This document shows, in pieces, positions 52,970 to 63,976 of a stretch of 64,000 nucleotides of DNA (position 1 is its first letter; every line of letters starts with the position of its first letter). The notes under the pieces are model-generated. The model saw only the letters and a list, made by a program, of their open reading frames with translations. It was not told where the DNA came from and ran no database searches. The translations under genes and the position numbers were made by a program. The stretch is from positions 212,302,942 to 212,366,941 of the forward strand of contig CM037880.1 in the NCBI GenBank assembly GCA_021292165.1, written 5' to 3'. The stretch comes from Shinisaurus crocodilurus (lineage: Eukaryota; Chordata; Lepidosauria; Squamata; Shinisauridae).

Positions 52970-53112
52970 CTCTCCCACTCTGGAGGCATTCAAGATGCAG
53001 CTGGACAGCCATCTGGCAGGGATGCTTTGACTTGGGTTCCTGCACTGAGCAGGCGGTTGGACTCGATGGCCTATTATAGGCCCCGTCCAACTCTAATATT
53101 CTATGATTCTAT
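52970..53112 (+). mobile_element. CR1 LINE 3' end
   Basis: TCTGGAGGCATTCAAGATGC, GGTTGGACTCGATGGCC and octamers ATTCTATGATTCTATG. Confidence 0.92.
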
Positions 53113-53163
53113 GAGAACATCTTACTGTCCCTTGCAGACACTGCCAGCTAACTCACACTGCAC

Positions 53164-54462
53164 GTGGACAGGGGTGATCCGGTAGACATTGTTTACTTGG
53201 ACTTCCAAAAGGCTTTTGACAAAGTCCCTCACCAAGGACTCCTGAGCAAACGTAGCAGTCATGGAATAAGAGGGGAGGTCCTCTTACGGATCAGTAACTG
53301 GTTAAAGAACAGGAAGCAGAGGGTAGGAATGAATGGTAAATTCTCCCAATGGAGGGATGTAAACAGCGGGGTCCCGCAGGGATCTGCATTGGGGACCCGT
53401 GTTTTTCAACTTATTCCTAAATGATCTGGAATAATAAGGGATGATGAGCAGTGACGTGGCCAAATTTGCTGATGACACCAAATTATTTCAGGTGGTGAAA
53501 ACAGAAGGGGGTTGTGAGGAGCTCCAAAAGGATCTTGACGAACTGGGAGAATGGGCATCAAAATGGCAAATGCAGTTCAATGTAAGCGAGTGTCTCAAGT
53601 GATGCACGTTGGGGCAAAAAAATCCCAACTTCAAGTATAATCTGATGGCATCTGAGCTAGCGGTGACTGACCAAGAAAGGGAACTTGGGGTTGTGGTGGA
53701 CATCTCGATGAAAATGTCGACCCAGTGTGCGGCTGCTGTGAAAAAGGCACACTCCATGTTAGGCCTAATTAAGAAATGAAATGAAAATAAAACTGCCAAG
53801 ATCATACTGTCCTTATACAAATGTATAGTGCAACCACACGTAGAATACTGTGAAAAAAGGACATTGTAGAGTTGGATAAAGTGCAGAAAAGGGAACTAAA
53901 ATTATCAAGGGGCTGTAGCAACTCCCCTATGAGGAAAGGTTACAGCAGCTGGGATTGTTTAGCTTAGAAAAAGACGAGTAAGGGGAGACATGATAGAGGT
54001 GTATAAATTTATGCATGGTGTGGAGAAAGTGGATAGGGAGACATTTTTCTCCCTCTCTCATAATACTAGAACCCAGTGGGGGTCATCCCATGAAGCTGAT
54101 TGGTGGGAGATTCAGGGCAGATAAAAGGAAGTCCTTCTTCACAAAGCTCATAGTTAAACTATGGAATTCACTACCACGGGATGTGTTGATGGCCACCAAT
54201 TTGGATGGCTTTAAAAGGGGATTGGACAAATTCATGGAGTAGAAGGCCATTGGTGGCTACTAGTCCTACTGTACTTCGTCCAGTAACAGAAGCAGTATGC
54301 CCTATGTACACCAGTTGCTGGGGAACATGGGCAGGAGGGTGCTGTCGCACTCATGTCCTGCTTTGTGGGATCCCATGGGCTGGCCACTGTGTGAAGAATG
54401 CTGGACTAGATGAACCTTTGGTCTGATCCAGCAGGGCTCTTCTTATATTGTTATGTTCTTGG
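53164..54462 (+). mobile_element. CR1-group LINE, RT domain to 3' end (longest LINE)
   Basis: Coding relic in several frames: VDIVYLDFQKAFDKVPHQ (RT block with catalytic Asp), GVPQGSALG, then FADDTKLF in a shifted frame (the YADD-equivalent). Next come ELGVVVDISMKMSTQ, KLWNSLPRDVLMATNLDGF and RGLDKF before the 3' UTR (GGGATCCCATGGGCTGGCC) and a GTTATGTTC-type end. The frame breaks after ~53424, again near 53600-53780, and by a deletion near 53850. The endonuclease and ORF1 are absent. It is the same family as the minus copy at 5684 and the fragment at 38627. Confidence 0.9.
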
Positions 54463-55319
54463 TCAGACCGATACCTGAGCATGACCAAGCTCTCATCTTA
54501 GACCCTCCTGCCACCAGATCCTCAGCATCCTGCCCAGTGCAAAGCCGTCAAGGTGCGCCAGACCCACAATAAAGCAGTGGAAACCCTGCAATGTCCAACC
54601 TCCTGTATCTGTCTCAGACAGAGACCCGAGCTTTCCATCTTCCTTCCGCCTCACCGCGAATCCCATCGCTCATCATGTCAACTCAGGGTTCTTGTATAAT
54701 GGGAAGAGCAAAGATCCCCTTGTACTTTCTCATGCAGGCTTCGAATCGAGCGGTGAGCACCATCAGTCATGACTGTGACAGGAAGGAAAAGAGTCCTAGT
54801 TTATCACTGCAGGGCACAGGTAAACACCCTTAACCTTCACGTCGAGAGAATGCTGCGGGTATGTCCAGATCAAGTATATAGTGTAACACTTTCCTTCTGG
54901 GTCTCAGGGCCTAATTAATTCCCCCCCACCCCTGCAGATTATCCTGCTCTGTAGGGCCTGACAGACCCCAGGGCTCCTGATGGCTAGGACATCTTGAAGG
55001 GCAAGGCTGTCTCTACTCTGTACTACTCCTTATCTGTCAATGTTTTCATCCCATGATCTATTGATTTCGAATCTCCCACCCCCCCACCCCCGTCTTAATG
55101 TTCCAGTATTCCAAGTTGCAATTCACTGACAAGGGTTAGGAATATTTGAGAATTAGTGGCCATAATTAGGCACAATCCTCATTATGTTGTGCATGGACAG
55201 CCGTATGCAATTAGCTTCTCCCTGGGATTCGGAACCCCAAATGCACAAGGGTCCCAGTTTGAGGGAAGAGCCTACATACTTGTAGCTACGTGCAAATAGG
55301 TGCCCCTTTCCAACATTGT
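54463..55319. other. Unrecognised sequence
   Basis: An 80-codon frame (54591-54833) ends near an ACAG|GTAAAC donor-like site, but there is no supported acceptor or domain. Confidence 0.3.
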
Positions 55320-55695
55320 GCTATACTGAACCTCAGACTCAGTCTACCTGGGGACAAAATCTGGCCCCAGAAGGCCACTCCTCCTTCCCCTGCCCCACCC
55401 CCTTTCCCCCAACTGCCAATCATGTGCTGGTTTCCTGGGTTTTGTGTATTTCTTCCCCCCCCCCCATACTAGAAGGTTGAAATGCCTCTCCCAAGGCTTA
55501 TTACTGGCAGTGAGAGCTTTAAGCTCTCAAATACTGGTGTCTTGGGTATTTTTTGGAATTTTGGTCCTGACCCCTTTGTCTTTGGCCACACCCCTTTTGC
55601 TTTTGGCCCCGCCCTCCACTGGAATGTAGGCCCCCAAGATTTTCTCCAAAATTGAATTCAGCCCTTAGGCTGGGAGAGGTTCAACACCGATGTGT
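55320..55695 (+). mobile_element. Family D transposon
   Basis: CTGAACCTCAGACTCAG start, AAAATCTGGCCCCAG, TTGAAATGCCTCTCCCAAGG, GAGAGCTTTAAGCTC and GGGAGAGGTTCAACACC. Confidence 0.65.
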
Positions 55696-56244
55696 GCTAT
55701 ATGCACACATGTTAGGACATAGCTGGCTGGCTCCACCAACATGGCGTGTGTGTCAGCAGTCGTAATCCTGCTCTCCTCTCCATGTGTTTACTATACTTCT
55801 GGAAGGGGAATGAGAGAAAGCAGGCTCCAGCCCAGTACTTTTCAAGATTGTCCTCCTTGGCCAAGCTATTCCTTTCCAAGCGGTTCTGTCTGACTATCAT
55901 GTAGCACATTCATTTGGCCTTCAACTTCTTTGTGCTTAAGCTGCACAAAGTGAGCTTAAGCTGGAGAGGGCTCACTCGCCCTCTGGCTCTGCCCCAACAG
56001 CCATGCCAATCCCAAGGTAGATGCCACCCACCCTGGAGTCTTCACACAGATCAGTATGAAATGACGATGCACAACTTCAGAACTAGTTCAAGGTAAATGA
56101 GTTATGGGTTTCCATGGAAGCCAAATACTGAACTTTGAACACAGATCTCACATTCCCGAAGCCCTTCAGGAAGAGATAGAGAGAATCAGAACTCATGTTT
56201 GCTTTGGTTTTTTAAAGCACCTGCCTTGCAGAATGTCTCAGATT
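55696..56244. other. Unrecognised sequence
   Basis: No supported feature. Confidence 0.35.
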
Positions 56245-56300
56245 TGCTCCCCAATATTTCCAGTTAAAAGGGTCACACAGGTAACAGGGTATGAGGGGGG
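56245..56300 (+). mobile_element. SINE body fragment (second tRNA type)
   Basis: ATATTTCCAGTTAAAAGGGT and CAGGTAACAGGGT match the body at 32880-32920. Confidence 0.5.
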
Positions 56301-56371
56301 AGGGGGACACACAAATGGAACCAAAATTCTTCTGCCTGAGACCATCGTAAGTGTAAGCTGGGGTCCACCAT

Positions 56372-56812
56372 ACAGAGATGTGTGAATCAGCAAAACTTGA
56401 GCTCACTGAGGTTCTGCAGCTTCCACCTCAACGCTCATTCCGACGCATGCATGTCCGTATGAGATGGCAAGCTTTATTCCCCCCCCCATTGCACAAAAAT
56501 CCATGCATATTTCCCCAAATGTATGCACCAATTGTGTGCATTTTTGAAACGTACACAATTTTCTCCCACTGATTAAAGCATATTTGTTGCACATTTTTAA
56601 AAAGTATGCATTTTTTTCATGCACACGTTTTCAAATGGACACATTATCTTGAATGTATTTTTGTTTTTGTTGTTCCACAAATTACATCAGAAACTCAGAA
56701 ATGTATGGGCTTTGACCACAGATTGCATTCGGGTCTGTGTTCCATTCCAGGAGGTGCGAACTGGCTAAATTCTGGTTCAAAAACTGAAATGAATTTCTCA
56801 TGCATCCCTACA
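56372..56812. mobile_element. Possible hAT-like element of the TAGGGATG group
   Basis: AGAGATGTGTGAATCAGC at one end and CTCATGCATCCCTA at the other. Internal GCACAAAAATCCATGCA and AAATGTATGCACC resemble its relatives. Confidence 0.4.
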
Positions 56813-57079
56813 GCTAAAGTTAACTTGATGGACCAGTAGTTTGCCTTCATCATAAGACAGGTTTACATGTTCATAAGAATACACTAATTCTCAAACTTCA
56901 TGTCAGATCTTACTTTGAATCCCTTCCTCTCCCAGCAGCTGCACAATTCCTTTGTCATGTTTGGATGCTTCCGCATGTGAAACAAATGTCCATTTCATTC
57001 CTCGAGAATAAGCAGCAATTGTCTGGCCAACTGAGTTTATGAGATCGTTTCACCATATGTTAATGGTTCGGGTGCAAGG

Positions 57080-57351
57080 TGTGGGGGATTGAGGCCTACA
57101 CAGGATTGGGTTTGTTGAGGCCTATACAGGCTTAAGTTTGTTGACGCCTGAAGGCCCAAACACTCCAGGATGGGAGGGCGAGTTTGAGAGTTTTAGTTTA
57201 CCCAATAGAAGTTAAGAATTAGATCTCCTATTCAAAGTCACATGATTATAACCTTCCATTACTGGGAAGGCTATATATGTGTGGGGTGTGGTCAGCTAGC
57301 AGCAGTGGGAGCCTGACTGCAGAAGCAGAGAGAGCTAGCAGCAGAGAGAGC

Positions 57352-57389
<38 letters not shown>

Positions 57390-57714
57390 AGACTGCAGAG
57401 ACAGACTGACTGCAGAGGAGATAGGTAGTCTGAAGTTAAACTAGAGAACCTTGGATTGTTTGTTTGTTTTATTTTATCATACTTGCTTTTGAATTATAAC
57501 CACTCTATTAAGTAAATACCCTAATATCATAAGTGAAGTGCTGTTGTTTACCCTGGTTTGTTGGAGTGACTTATTCACCACACCTAAAGCCTACACCCAC
57601 GTTACTGGAAGCAGGCAAAGGATTTGATCTCCTGGAACGGGAGGGACTTTGAGAAGAGGCAGAGATCTTCCAAAGGGCAGATCAAGGGGTCCCTGTAGTA
57701 GCGGAACCTTGACA
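57080..57714 (+). mobile_element. Solo LTR of an endogenous retrovirus or LTR retrotransposon
   Basis: A 635-bp element starting TGTGGGGGATTG and ending ACCTTGACA. It is flanked by the perfect 5-bp duplication CAAGG (57075-57079 and 57715-57719). A TATA-like CTATATATG at 57271 lies ~190 bp from the start, as in an LTR U3. A (GA)n run lies at 57355-57386. No gag, pol or env sequence adjoins it, so it is a solo LTR left by recombination between two LTRs. The 5-bp duplication does not by itself separate a retrovirus from a Gypsy-type element. Orientation follows the TATA placement. Confidence 0.82.
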
Positions 57715-57756
57715 CAAGGTTAAATGTGGCAGGATGTGATACAGCAAATGTGCAAT

Positions 57757-57859
57757 CCTATGCATGTTTAGACAGGAACAAAAGGCCTAGAACTCCCAGC
57801 ATGCTAGCTGGGGCATGCTGGGAGTTGTAGGCCTTTTTTCTGTCTAACCATGCATAGGA
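57757..57859. mobile_element. Hairpin MITE related to family E
   Basis: TCCTATGCATGTTTAGACAG pairs with CTGTCTAACCATGCATAGGA. The core CTAGAACTCCCAGCATGC pairs with GCATGCTGGGAGTTGTAGG. The core is that of families A, B and E but the outer ends are different. Confidence 0.8.
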
Positions 57860-58590
57860 CTGAGCCCTAAGAGGCCTTGCCTTTCAATACCCTGCCATTT
57901 CCAGAGTCTTTCTGGAATGCCCTGCAATCGGATAGTGGACCAGGGTTCCTCTGTCTGATTTGGCCACCTGACACTTTGCCAGAGAAGCCATATTCCTTTG
58001 GCTAGACTAGAAATGGCAGAGTTAATGGGCAGAAAAGGGGTATCAATTTGCATTTGAATGCTGCCCAACACGCCCCCTCAACAGCGCCTCTGGGTAATGG
58101 GGAAAAAACAACTGAACTTGCAAAGGAGCTGGCATCCTGAAAAGAGATGGGAATTGAGAAGGCTGTAGATGAAGTCAATTAGGATGCACAGCTGTTGTAC
58201 GGGGCTCTTATGTAGGCAACATTTCAACGTAAACATTCTGTTTCATTCAGATCGCTGGGGTGCGTGCATATGTCGAGCAGCCAACAGGGGGAGGGGAGAG
58301 ATCAACCACACAGTGTGACATCATCACGGTACGGAGTCCAGCTCTGGACTGGAATCCTCTGAGGCAAAGTCACATGGGGGGGGGGGTTGGAAGAAATGAA
58401 TCCTCACCTCGCTAAATCCCTTAAAATGGAAAAAAGGCTGAACAACTCTCTGGCTCCCATTTTATAGCTATGTAACCATCTCTGGTCTGGATTTGAGTTC
58501 CAAGCAAGGATCAATGCCTAGCTTTATGTCCATGTCTCTAATAGATAGACAGGGTAGGTAGCCCAAAGCTAACCCCATGTGTTCCATCAC
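57860..58590. other. Unrecognised sequence
   Basis: A G-run lies at 58377-58386. No supported feature. Confidence 0.35.
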
Positions 58591-58599
58591 ACCCTAGTG

Positions 58600-58734
58600 C
58601 AATGTTCTCCAACCTTGGGTCCCCAGGTGTTTTTGGCCTACAACGCCCAGCATGCCCCAGCCAGCGTCGCTGGCTGGGGCATGCTGGGCGTTGTAGGCCA
58701 AAAACACCTGGGGACCCAAGGTTGGAGAACACTG
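58600..58734. mobile_element. Perfect hairpin MITE, family E (copy 2)
   Basis: The arms 58603-58666 and 58668-58731 are exact reverse complements over 64 bp around one T. Only the third terminal base (CAA instead of CAG) is unpaired outside them. The 8-bp duplication CCCTAGTG (58592-58599 and 58735-58742) is perfect. Confidence 0.96.
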
Positions 58735-58942
58735 CCCTAGTGAGACCAAGAGATAGACATGAGGACTGGGCTATGCAAATGAAAGGGGTGGGGCTAGGTG
58801 GATAGAAGCTGGCTTGATTCCCCACTGAGAATAGTCCTATTCAGGCGTTATGCCTGAATTTGGTACATGATGAACACATGTCACTGCACACTGTGATGCA
58901 TGGAACACATGCACTGGTCCCACCCCAACGTCCTGCATATGT

Positions 58943-59147
58943 CAGGGGAGGTTGGTGACGCCTATGTCAGTGGGGCTCCTCCTCCATTGCAGCTTTTATT
59001 CTGAGCTTCATGGGAGGTCTCCATGGTGCTGAACTCCACCCCCCCCCCAAAATAGGTTCACCACCATGGATAGCTCCTATAAAGCTCAGAATAAAAGCAG
59101 CAATGGAGGAGGAGCCCCACCGACATAGGAGTCACCAGCCTCCCCTG
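58943..59147. mobile_element. Palindromic MITE, family F (copy 4, best preserved)
   Basis: CAGGGGAGGTTGGTGACGCC and GTCACCAGCCTCCCCTG ends. AGTGGGGCTCCTCCTCC pairs with GGAGGAGGAGCCCCAC. Flanks GCATATGT/GTATATGT give a 7-of-8 duplication, which sets the superfamily as hAT-like. Confidence 0.85.
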
Positions 59148-59175
59148 GTATATGTGCTGGCCCTACTCGAAAAGT

Positions 59176-59528
59176 CAGGGGTGTTGAACCTCAGGCCCGC
59201 GGGCCCAATCTGTCCTGCCCGGGGGCCCAATCTGGCCCTACGAGTTTCACTAGATGCCCACACCCCTTCCCTGCCTCCATCTCCCTTTGGTTCCCTGGTT
59301 TCCTGGCTTTTCCACAATTCCACCCCATTCCAAAAGATAGAAATGCCTCTCCTAAGGCATAGTTACTGGTAGCAAGAGCATTAAACTAAAATATGCTGGA
59401 GGTTTTTTATTATTAATTTGGCCACGGCCCCCTTTGCCTTTGGCCCCGCCCACCACTGGAATGTGGTCCCCGGGAGCTTCTCTGAAATGGAATTTGGCCC
59501 TCGGGCTGAAAGAGGTTCAACACTGCTG
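59176..59528 (+). mobile_element. Family D transposon, complete
   Basis: CAGGGGTGTTGAACCTCAGG start, AAATGCCTCTCCTAAGGC, AAGAGCATTAAACTAAAATA, AATGGAATTTGGCCCTCGGG and GAGGTTCAACACTGCTG end. It serves as the reference copy. No target duplication. Confidence 0.75.
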
Positions 59529-59880
59529 GTGTAAAGAGTTAAATTGGCATGTGCAGGGCACACACACTGATCAAATGCAAATGGGTGACCCATGGAGATA
59601 TGGGCAGTGGCTCGAAGGAGTTGGAAGAGAAGGAGAAAGGGAATTAAAAAGGAGGGAAGGGCAGACATTACCTCTTCCCAATGCAAGAAGGGGTTCTGTG
59701 TCAAGGGCTTGCTGGGCATCATGGGCTCGTCTAGCAGGCCAGGACAGTGGAGTTGTGGCTCTGGTTCCTCACAAACGATGGATTGTTACGTACGCTCTGT
59801 TAGGGTCGCAGAGAGGTGATGATGCTGGCAATGCCTCATTAGGTTCCCTTGAGCCCTAACTTCCCAAGTGCAAAAGAACA

Positions 59881-59959
59881 GATTTCATAGATCATAGTTG
59901 GAAGGGGCCTACAAGGCCATCGAGTCCAACCCTCTACTCAATGCAGGAAACTAGAGGAG
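59881..59959 (-). mobile_element. 5S-CR1 SINE, tail only (copy 6)
   Basis: CR1 tail plus the GAAACTAGAGGAGG linker. The 5S part is missing from 59960. The linker identifies it as the SINE and not CR1. Confidence 0.8.
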
Positions 59960-60770
59960 GGCACGCCGATTACAATAGGCGCGCTAAGGCCAACACGATA
60001 TGGAGCATTTAGCAATGAGTTAGTTGTCGTAAACAATAAGAGTTTTTCAAGATTAGAAAGGTGTTACTAAGCACCATCTGCATTTACAGGCTTGAGGCTA
60101 AGACCTCGCAAGAACTGTTGTTCTCAATTAGCATTTCTTATCTTGCATTTCAACACTGTTACTACATTTCTTTTGAGACGTCTGCAATGGGGGTTGCTGG
60201 GTCTGTAATATTCAGATTTAGAAGGGGACCTCTTCTTCCAGCCTCGAGCAAAAGATCTTCTGATTCGCAGCTCAATTGTCCAAATGCTAGTTTACCACAC
60301 ACACAAAAACGCAAACAAGAAAAGAAATACACAATTTCTTGGTCAAGCAAAGCAAAGCTCTGGCTTCCTGGCTGCTTTTTTTTTTTTTAATAAATAATTT
60401 GGGGGGGAAAGTGGGAAGACCCTTAATGATGAGTGCAGGAGTTTTGAGTTTTGCTCCGGGCTGGCCTGATGGCCCCTCCTCTGCCAGGTAAGGTTCAAAG
60501 TTTTGACTCTTTGTGATCTGCAAGTCTTCCTCTCCTTCTCCTTCTTTTCTGTAAAAGGGCTTTCCCTCTTTTGTGAGCCAAACTGAACGTAAGGGCTGGT
60601 GTTTGTGGGTGTGGGTGTCTGCCTTTTGGGGGTGTTGATCCTCCTGCCGCCTGCAAAATGTCACCTGCTTGGCTAATACTGTGTGTGTGGTGTGTGTGCA
60701 CGTGCGCTTTCATGGGGAATTGTGTGGCATTTTAAGTTTTATTTTGAAAAACCCCAGAGAACAGAGTTCA
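59960..60770. other. Unrecognised sequence
   Basis: A T-run lies at 60377-60389. No supported feature. Confidence 0.35.
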
Positions 60771-60901
60771 CCAAATATCCCTCTTGGATATTTTGGACTA
60801 CAGTTCTCATTTGCCTCAGGCAGCATGGCCAGTGGCTGGGGAAGATGGGAGCTGGGGCCCCAAACATTTGGAAGGGCCCCGGTTGGGGAAGACTGCCCTA
60901 G
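60771..60901 (+). mobile_element. Hairpin MITE, family B, degenerate
   Basis: GATATTTTGGACTACAGTTC, CATGGCCAGTGGCTGG and GGTTGGGGAAGACTG end. Confidence 0.6.
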
Positions 60902-60959
60902 AGGTTTAAAAACGTGGAGGTACTTATCATCAACGATATGTGATGAATGGTTTTATTGA

Positions 60960-61142
60960 GTTAACAAGCTTATTGTTTACAAAAAAAGAAATATTTTCAA
61001 TATGTTTCTGTTTTGGCACTTTAATGGTAATTAAAATATTTAATTTGTTTTAATATAAAATTGCGTCTTCATTTTATTTATTTCCATAAAAAGGCCCACC
61101 AAAATCCTCAGCACCAGGCCCATAATGCTCTTAATCCGGCCC
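60960..61142. mobile_element. AT-rich fragment ending CCGGCCCTG
   Basis: The end (CACCAGGCCCATAATGCTC, TTAATCCGGCCCTG) resembles a hAT terminus with CAGGGCCGG. The left end is undefined. Confidence 0.35.
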
Positions 61143-61233
61143 TGAGGAGGGGTCTCCCATCCAAGTAACAACCAGGCCTGACCCTGCTTAGCTTTCCACA
61201 CTCAGACAAGCTGAGCCAGCATGAGCCACAGGC
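61143..61233 (-). mobile_element. 5S-CR1 SINE, 5S head only (copy 7)
   Basis: GAGGAGGGGTCTCCC linker and the whole 5S head complement to GAGCCACAGGCC. The CR1 tail is gone. Confidence 0.85.
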
Positions 61234-62743
61234 CCATATATATAAGCAGAGCTGGGAGGGAGGGGGAGGAAGGAAAGGGTGGAACAAAGCTAGCTAGAGG
61301 TAGAACATTTAGCAAAACAGAACTGAACTAAAAACTAGGAGCTCCTTTTTTAAACCTTCATATTTGGGGAGGAGTTCTCCCCAGAACAAAGAAAGTAAGA
61401 AGGGTGGGGTGATATGATTGAAGTGTCCCACCGAAGGGGTTGGGTGCAAAAAGTATATAGAGTGCAAAAAGAGTTCTGAAAGTATGTCTTGGGTGGACGT
61501 CCATATCAGCAAAGGAATGCCAATGTCCTCGCAAGTAGGAGCAGCGCCCTTTGGCATGGAGCTTTCCCTCACCGGGGATCTGGATCAGCCAATAGCAGTC
61601 ATGTACAGAGCAAAGCAACTGCTTATATGCCGGCGGTGTTCACACCTCTTTGCATACCAAGGGTAAGCCACTCCCAGTGTCTGCTGTAATAAATACAGAG
61701 GACAGCCATTACGTACCGGGCTATCTGGGACCCACAAGCCTCAGCTGCATCGCAAGGCAAAATGGAGGCAAGCTGCTAACAAGGCACTTAAAATGGCAGC
61801 GAGGCTGAGCTCTTCAGTAACACAGCCTAAAAAAAACCCAATCACCATCCCACACATCATCCACCCTGAGAGCTCGCTTAACACAAAAGAAGGATATAAA
61901 ACATGAAACGCAGCTTGTGATTCCACCACCACTACGTGGGCCCCACCGCGTTTGCTTCTTATTGGTTATGTTAAAGTAGCTTTCCTTCCAGAATTGCTCT
62001 TGCCATTGTAGTCAGGAGAAGTTTGTACCGGCTCTATTTTCAACAACTAACGAATGCAAGCTCTTGCACATTTACTGCCTGCTCTAGGCACTATATACAG
62101 CTTTAAATCTCCACCCAGCTCTTCTTGCAATATTCCGTCTCTGGGAGTTCCCTTATATCAATTATAAGTCATGAGGCTTATGGGGTGATCCTTATAGCCT
62201 CAGCTGCTTTCCAGATCTTGGTACCTTACAGCTTTTCCAGATCTTCCATTCCCCCCCCCCTCTGCAAAAGTGTTCAGCTGGACCTGCTGTTCTCTAACCA
62301 CCGATGTGTGCTCTTAACAGGAAAAAAAACAACACGTTTCCAAGTGCCATGAGCGCATGCGGATTATGGGCAGAAAAGACAGTCGTTAAAGTGAAATGTG
62401 CCCACTGCATTCCCAGTGCTAGAAAAGATGGGGAATTACACAATCACTCAAGGTTTGTATTATTCTCTTCCCCACTTTTTGAGAGGTGGGAAGTTCAAAG
62501 CAGCCACTAGGGCATATTTGGGGGGGGGGGGGACTGTTTTGGAGGTGATGGCTGAATAGCTGTGCTCCAGCTGTCTCTGTTTCTCCTGAGAAAGATCCTT
62601 TATTTTGTCCCTGGCAAGCCTCTGTCTTTATTTGGTTTCAGTTTTTGCCTTTGGGGAAGCCTTCAGGGTGAATTGCTAGAATTGACATTTTTTCAGGGTG
62701 CAGTCCCTCTTCCCAGCTTCTCTAACAGTGCAACCCTCTAGGT
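61234..62743. other. Unrecognised, repeat-poor sequence
   Basis: About 1.5 kb with no repeat that I can name. G-run at 62520-62532. Confidence 0.35.
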
Positions 62744-62879
62744 CAGGGCTCTCCAACCTTGGGTCCCCAGATGTTGCTGGCCTACAGCTCCCAGCATACC
62801 GAGTCAGCATGGCTAATGGCAAGGGATTCTGGGAGGTGTAGTCCAGCAACATCTGGAGACCCAAGGCTGGGGAGCCCTG
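62744..62879. mobile_element. Hairpin MITE, family A
   Basis: Perfect 8-bp duplication CTCTAGGT (62736-62743 and 62880-62887). Arms imperfect. Confidence 0.94.
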
Positions 62880-63243
62880 CTCTAGGTGTCTACTCAGAAG
62901 CAAGTCCCACTGGGCTCCATGGGGCTCGCTCATGCCCAGGTAAGTGTGTATCGGATTGCAGAACTCCGGGGAACTTATGTGAACATGCGTAGGATTGTGC
63001 TGTACATTTCTGAGTAGGGAGTGGACATATCTTGTCCTTCGAGCACATTTACAGGGTGACCCTACCAGTGGGAGCTGGGGACATCCAAAGGCAGATGAAC
63101 CACCTGTTGCCAGGCTCAATACCAGCAAGGCAGAAGGGAGGCAAGATCCCTAAGAGCTATTGTGAGGTTCTTCCTTCCCCTCTCTGTTAGCCAAAGGAGG
63201 GAAGAACCAGGCTGATGGGGGGTGGGGGCAGAGGAACCAAAGC

Positions 63244-63350
63244 TTATTACCGAAGGCACATGATACAGCAGACCTTGCAGAAGCTAAGCAGGTTCTGGTC
63301 TGGTCAGTGCCTAGATTGGAGACTTCCTGGAAACCTGGATGTTCTCTCAT
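63244..63350 (+). mobile_element. 5S-derived SINE fragment (RTE-type family)
   Basis: GCAGAAGCTAAGCAGGTTC, TGGTCAGTGCCTAGATTGG and AGACTTCCTGGAAACC match 5S boxes in the variant seen at 870-1027. The tail is missing. Confidence 0.65.
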
Positions 63351-63529
63351 GGGAGAGCGGGAGAGAGACTGAGGAAGGGAGATCTCACTGCCCTTGGAAC
63401 AGGCAGGGCTCATGTCTGGGAATCAGCAGAGGGCAAATCATACCCAAACAAAATAGACTCTTCTTTTCTGATACTAAGCTCATTGTGTGGGTCATTGTTT
63501 TCCTTCCTTCCTCTGCACTCTGGGCCTAG

Positions 63530-63738
63530 AATTGCAGCAGTGCCTGCTCCATGTTTTTTAGGCCCTTGGGCAAGACACCCTCAATGGGAGGCCCTTCCTC
63601 AATGAGTCAACCTTCTAACTGCCATTGTCACCCGCTGCTCTTGCTCCTCATCCTCTTTCTCTACCACTTGCTTGCTTGAGAGGCAGAAAGTGAGGGAGCA
63701 AGTAGGCTGTGGCATCTACTGTCCCTCCTCCTCACCAG
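63530..63738 (-). mobile_element. Family G transposon, cut by a 5S-CR1 SINE (copy 5)
   Basis: CTTGGGCAAGACACCCTC, GCCATTGTCACCCGCTGC and GCAAGTAGGCTGTGGCATC are colinear with copy 4 up to the SINE start at 63739. Confidence 0.6.
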
Positions 63739-63906
63739 GCCTGTGGCTCATGCTGGCTCAGCTTGTCTGAGTGTGGAAAGCTAAGCAGGGTCAGGCCTGG
63801 TTGTTACTTGGATGGGAGACCCCTCCTCTAGTTTCCTGCATTGAGCAAGGGGTTGGACTCGATGGCCTTGTAGTAGGCTCCTTCCAACTCTATGATCTAT
63901 GAAATC
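63739..63906 (+). mobile_element. 5S-CR1 chimeric SINE (copy 8)
   Basis: GCCTGTGGCTCATGCTGGC, AAGCTAAGCAGGGTCAGGCC, CTTGGATGGGAGACCCC, linker and CR1 tail. Starts the block duplicated at 33135-33394. Confidence 0.93.
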
Positions 63907-63976
63907 CACCCCTGGTATGATCAGAGTGTTACAGGTTTACTACCAATAATCTGTGAATAGGCCTGTCCCTTTAGGC

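Noticed and set aside
54591..54833. Possible exon with a GTAAAC donor
   Set aside because: No acceptor that I trust, no protein similarity and no neighbouring exon in a compatible frame.
58377..58386. G-runs here and at 14668, 15360, 29150 and 62520 as G-quadruplexes
   Set aside because: They are single homopolymer runs rather than four spaced G-tracts, so a specific quadruplex call is not supported.
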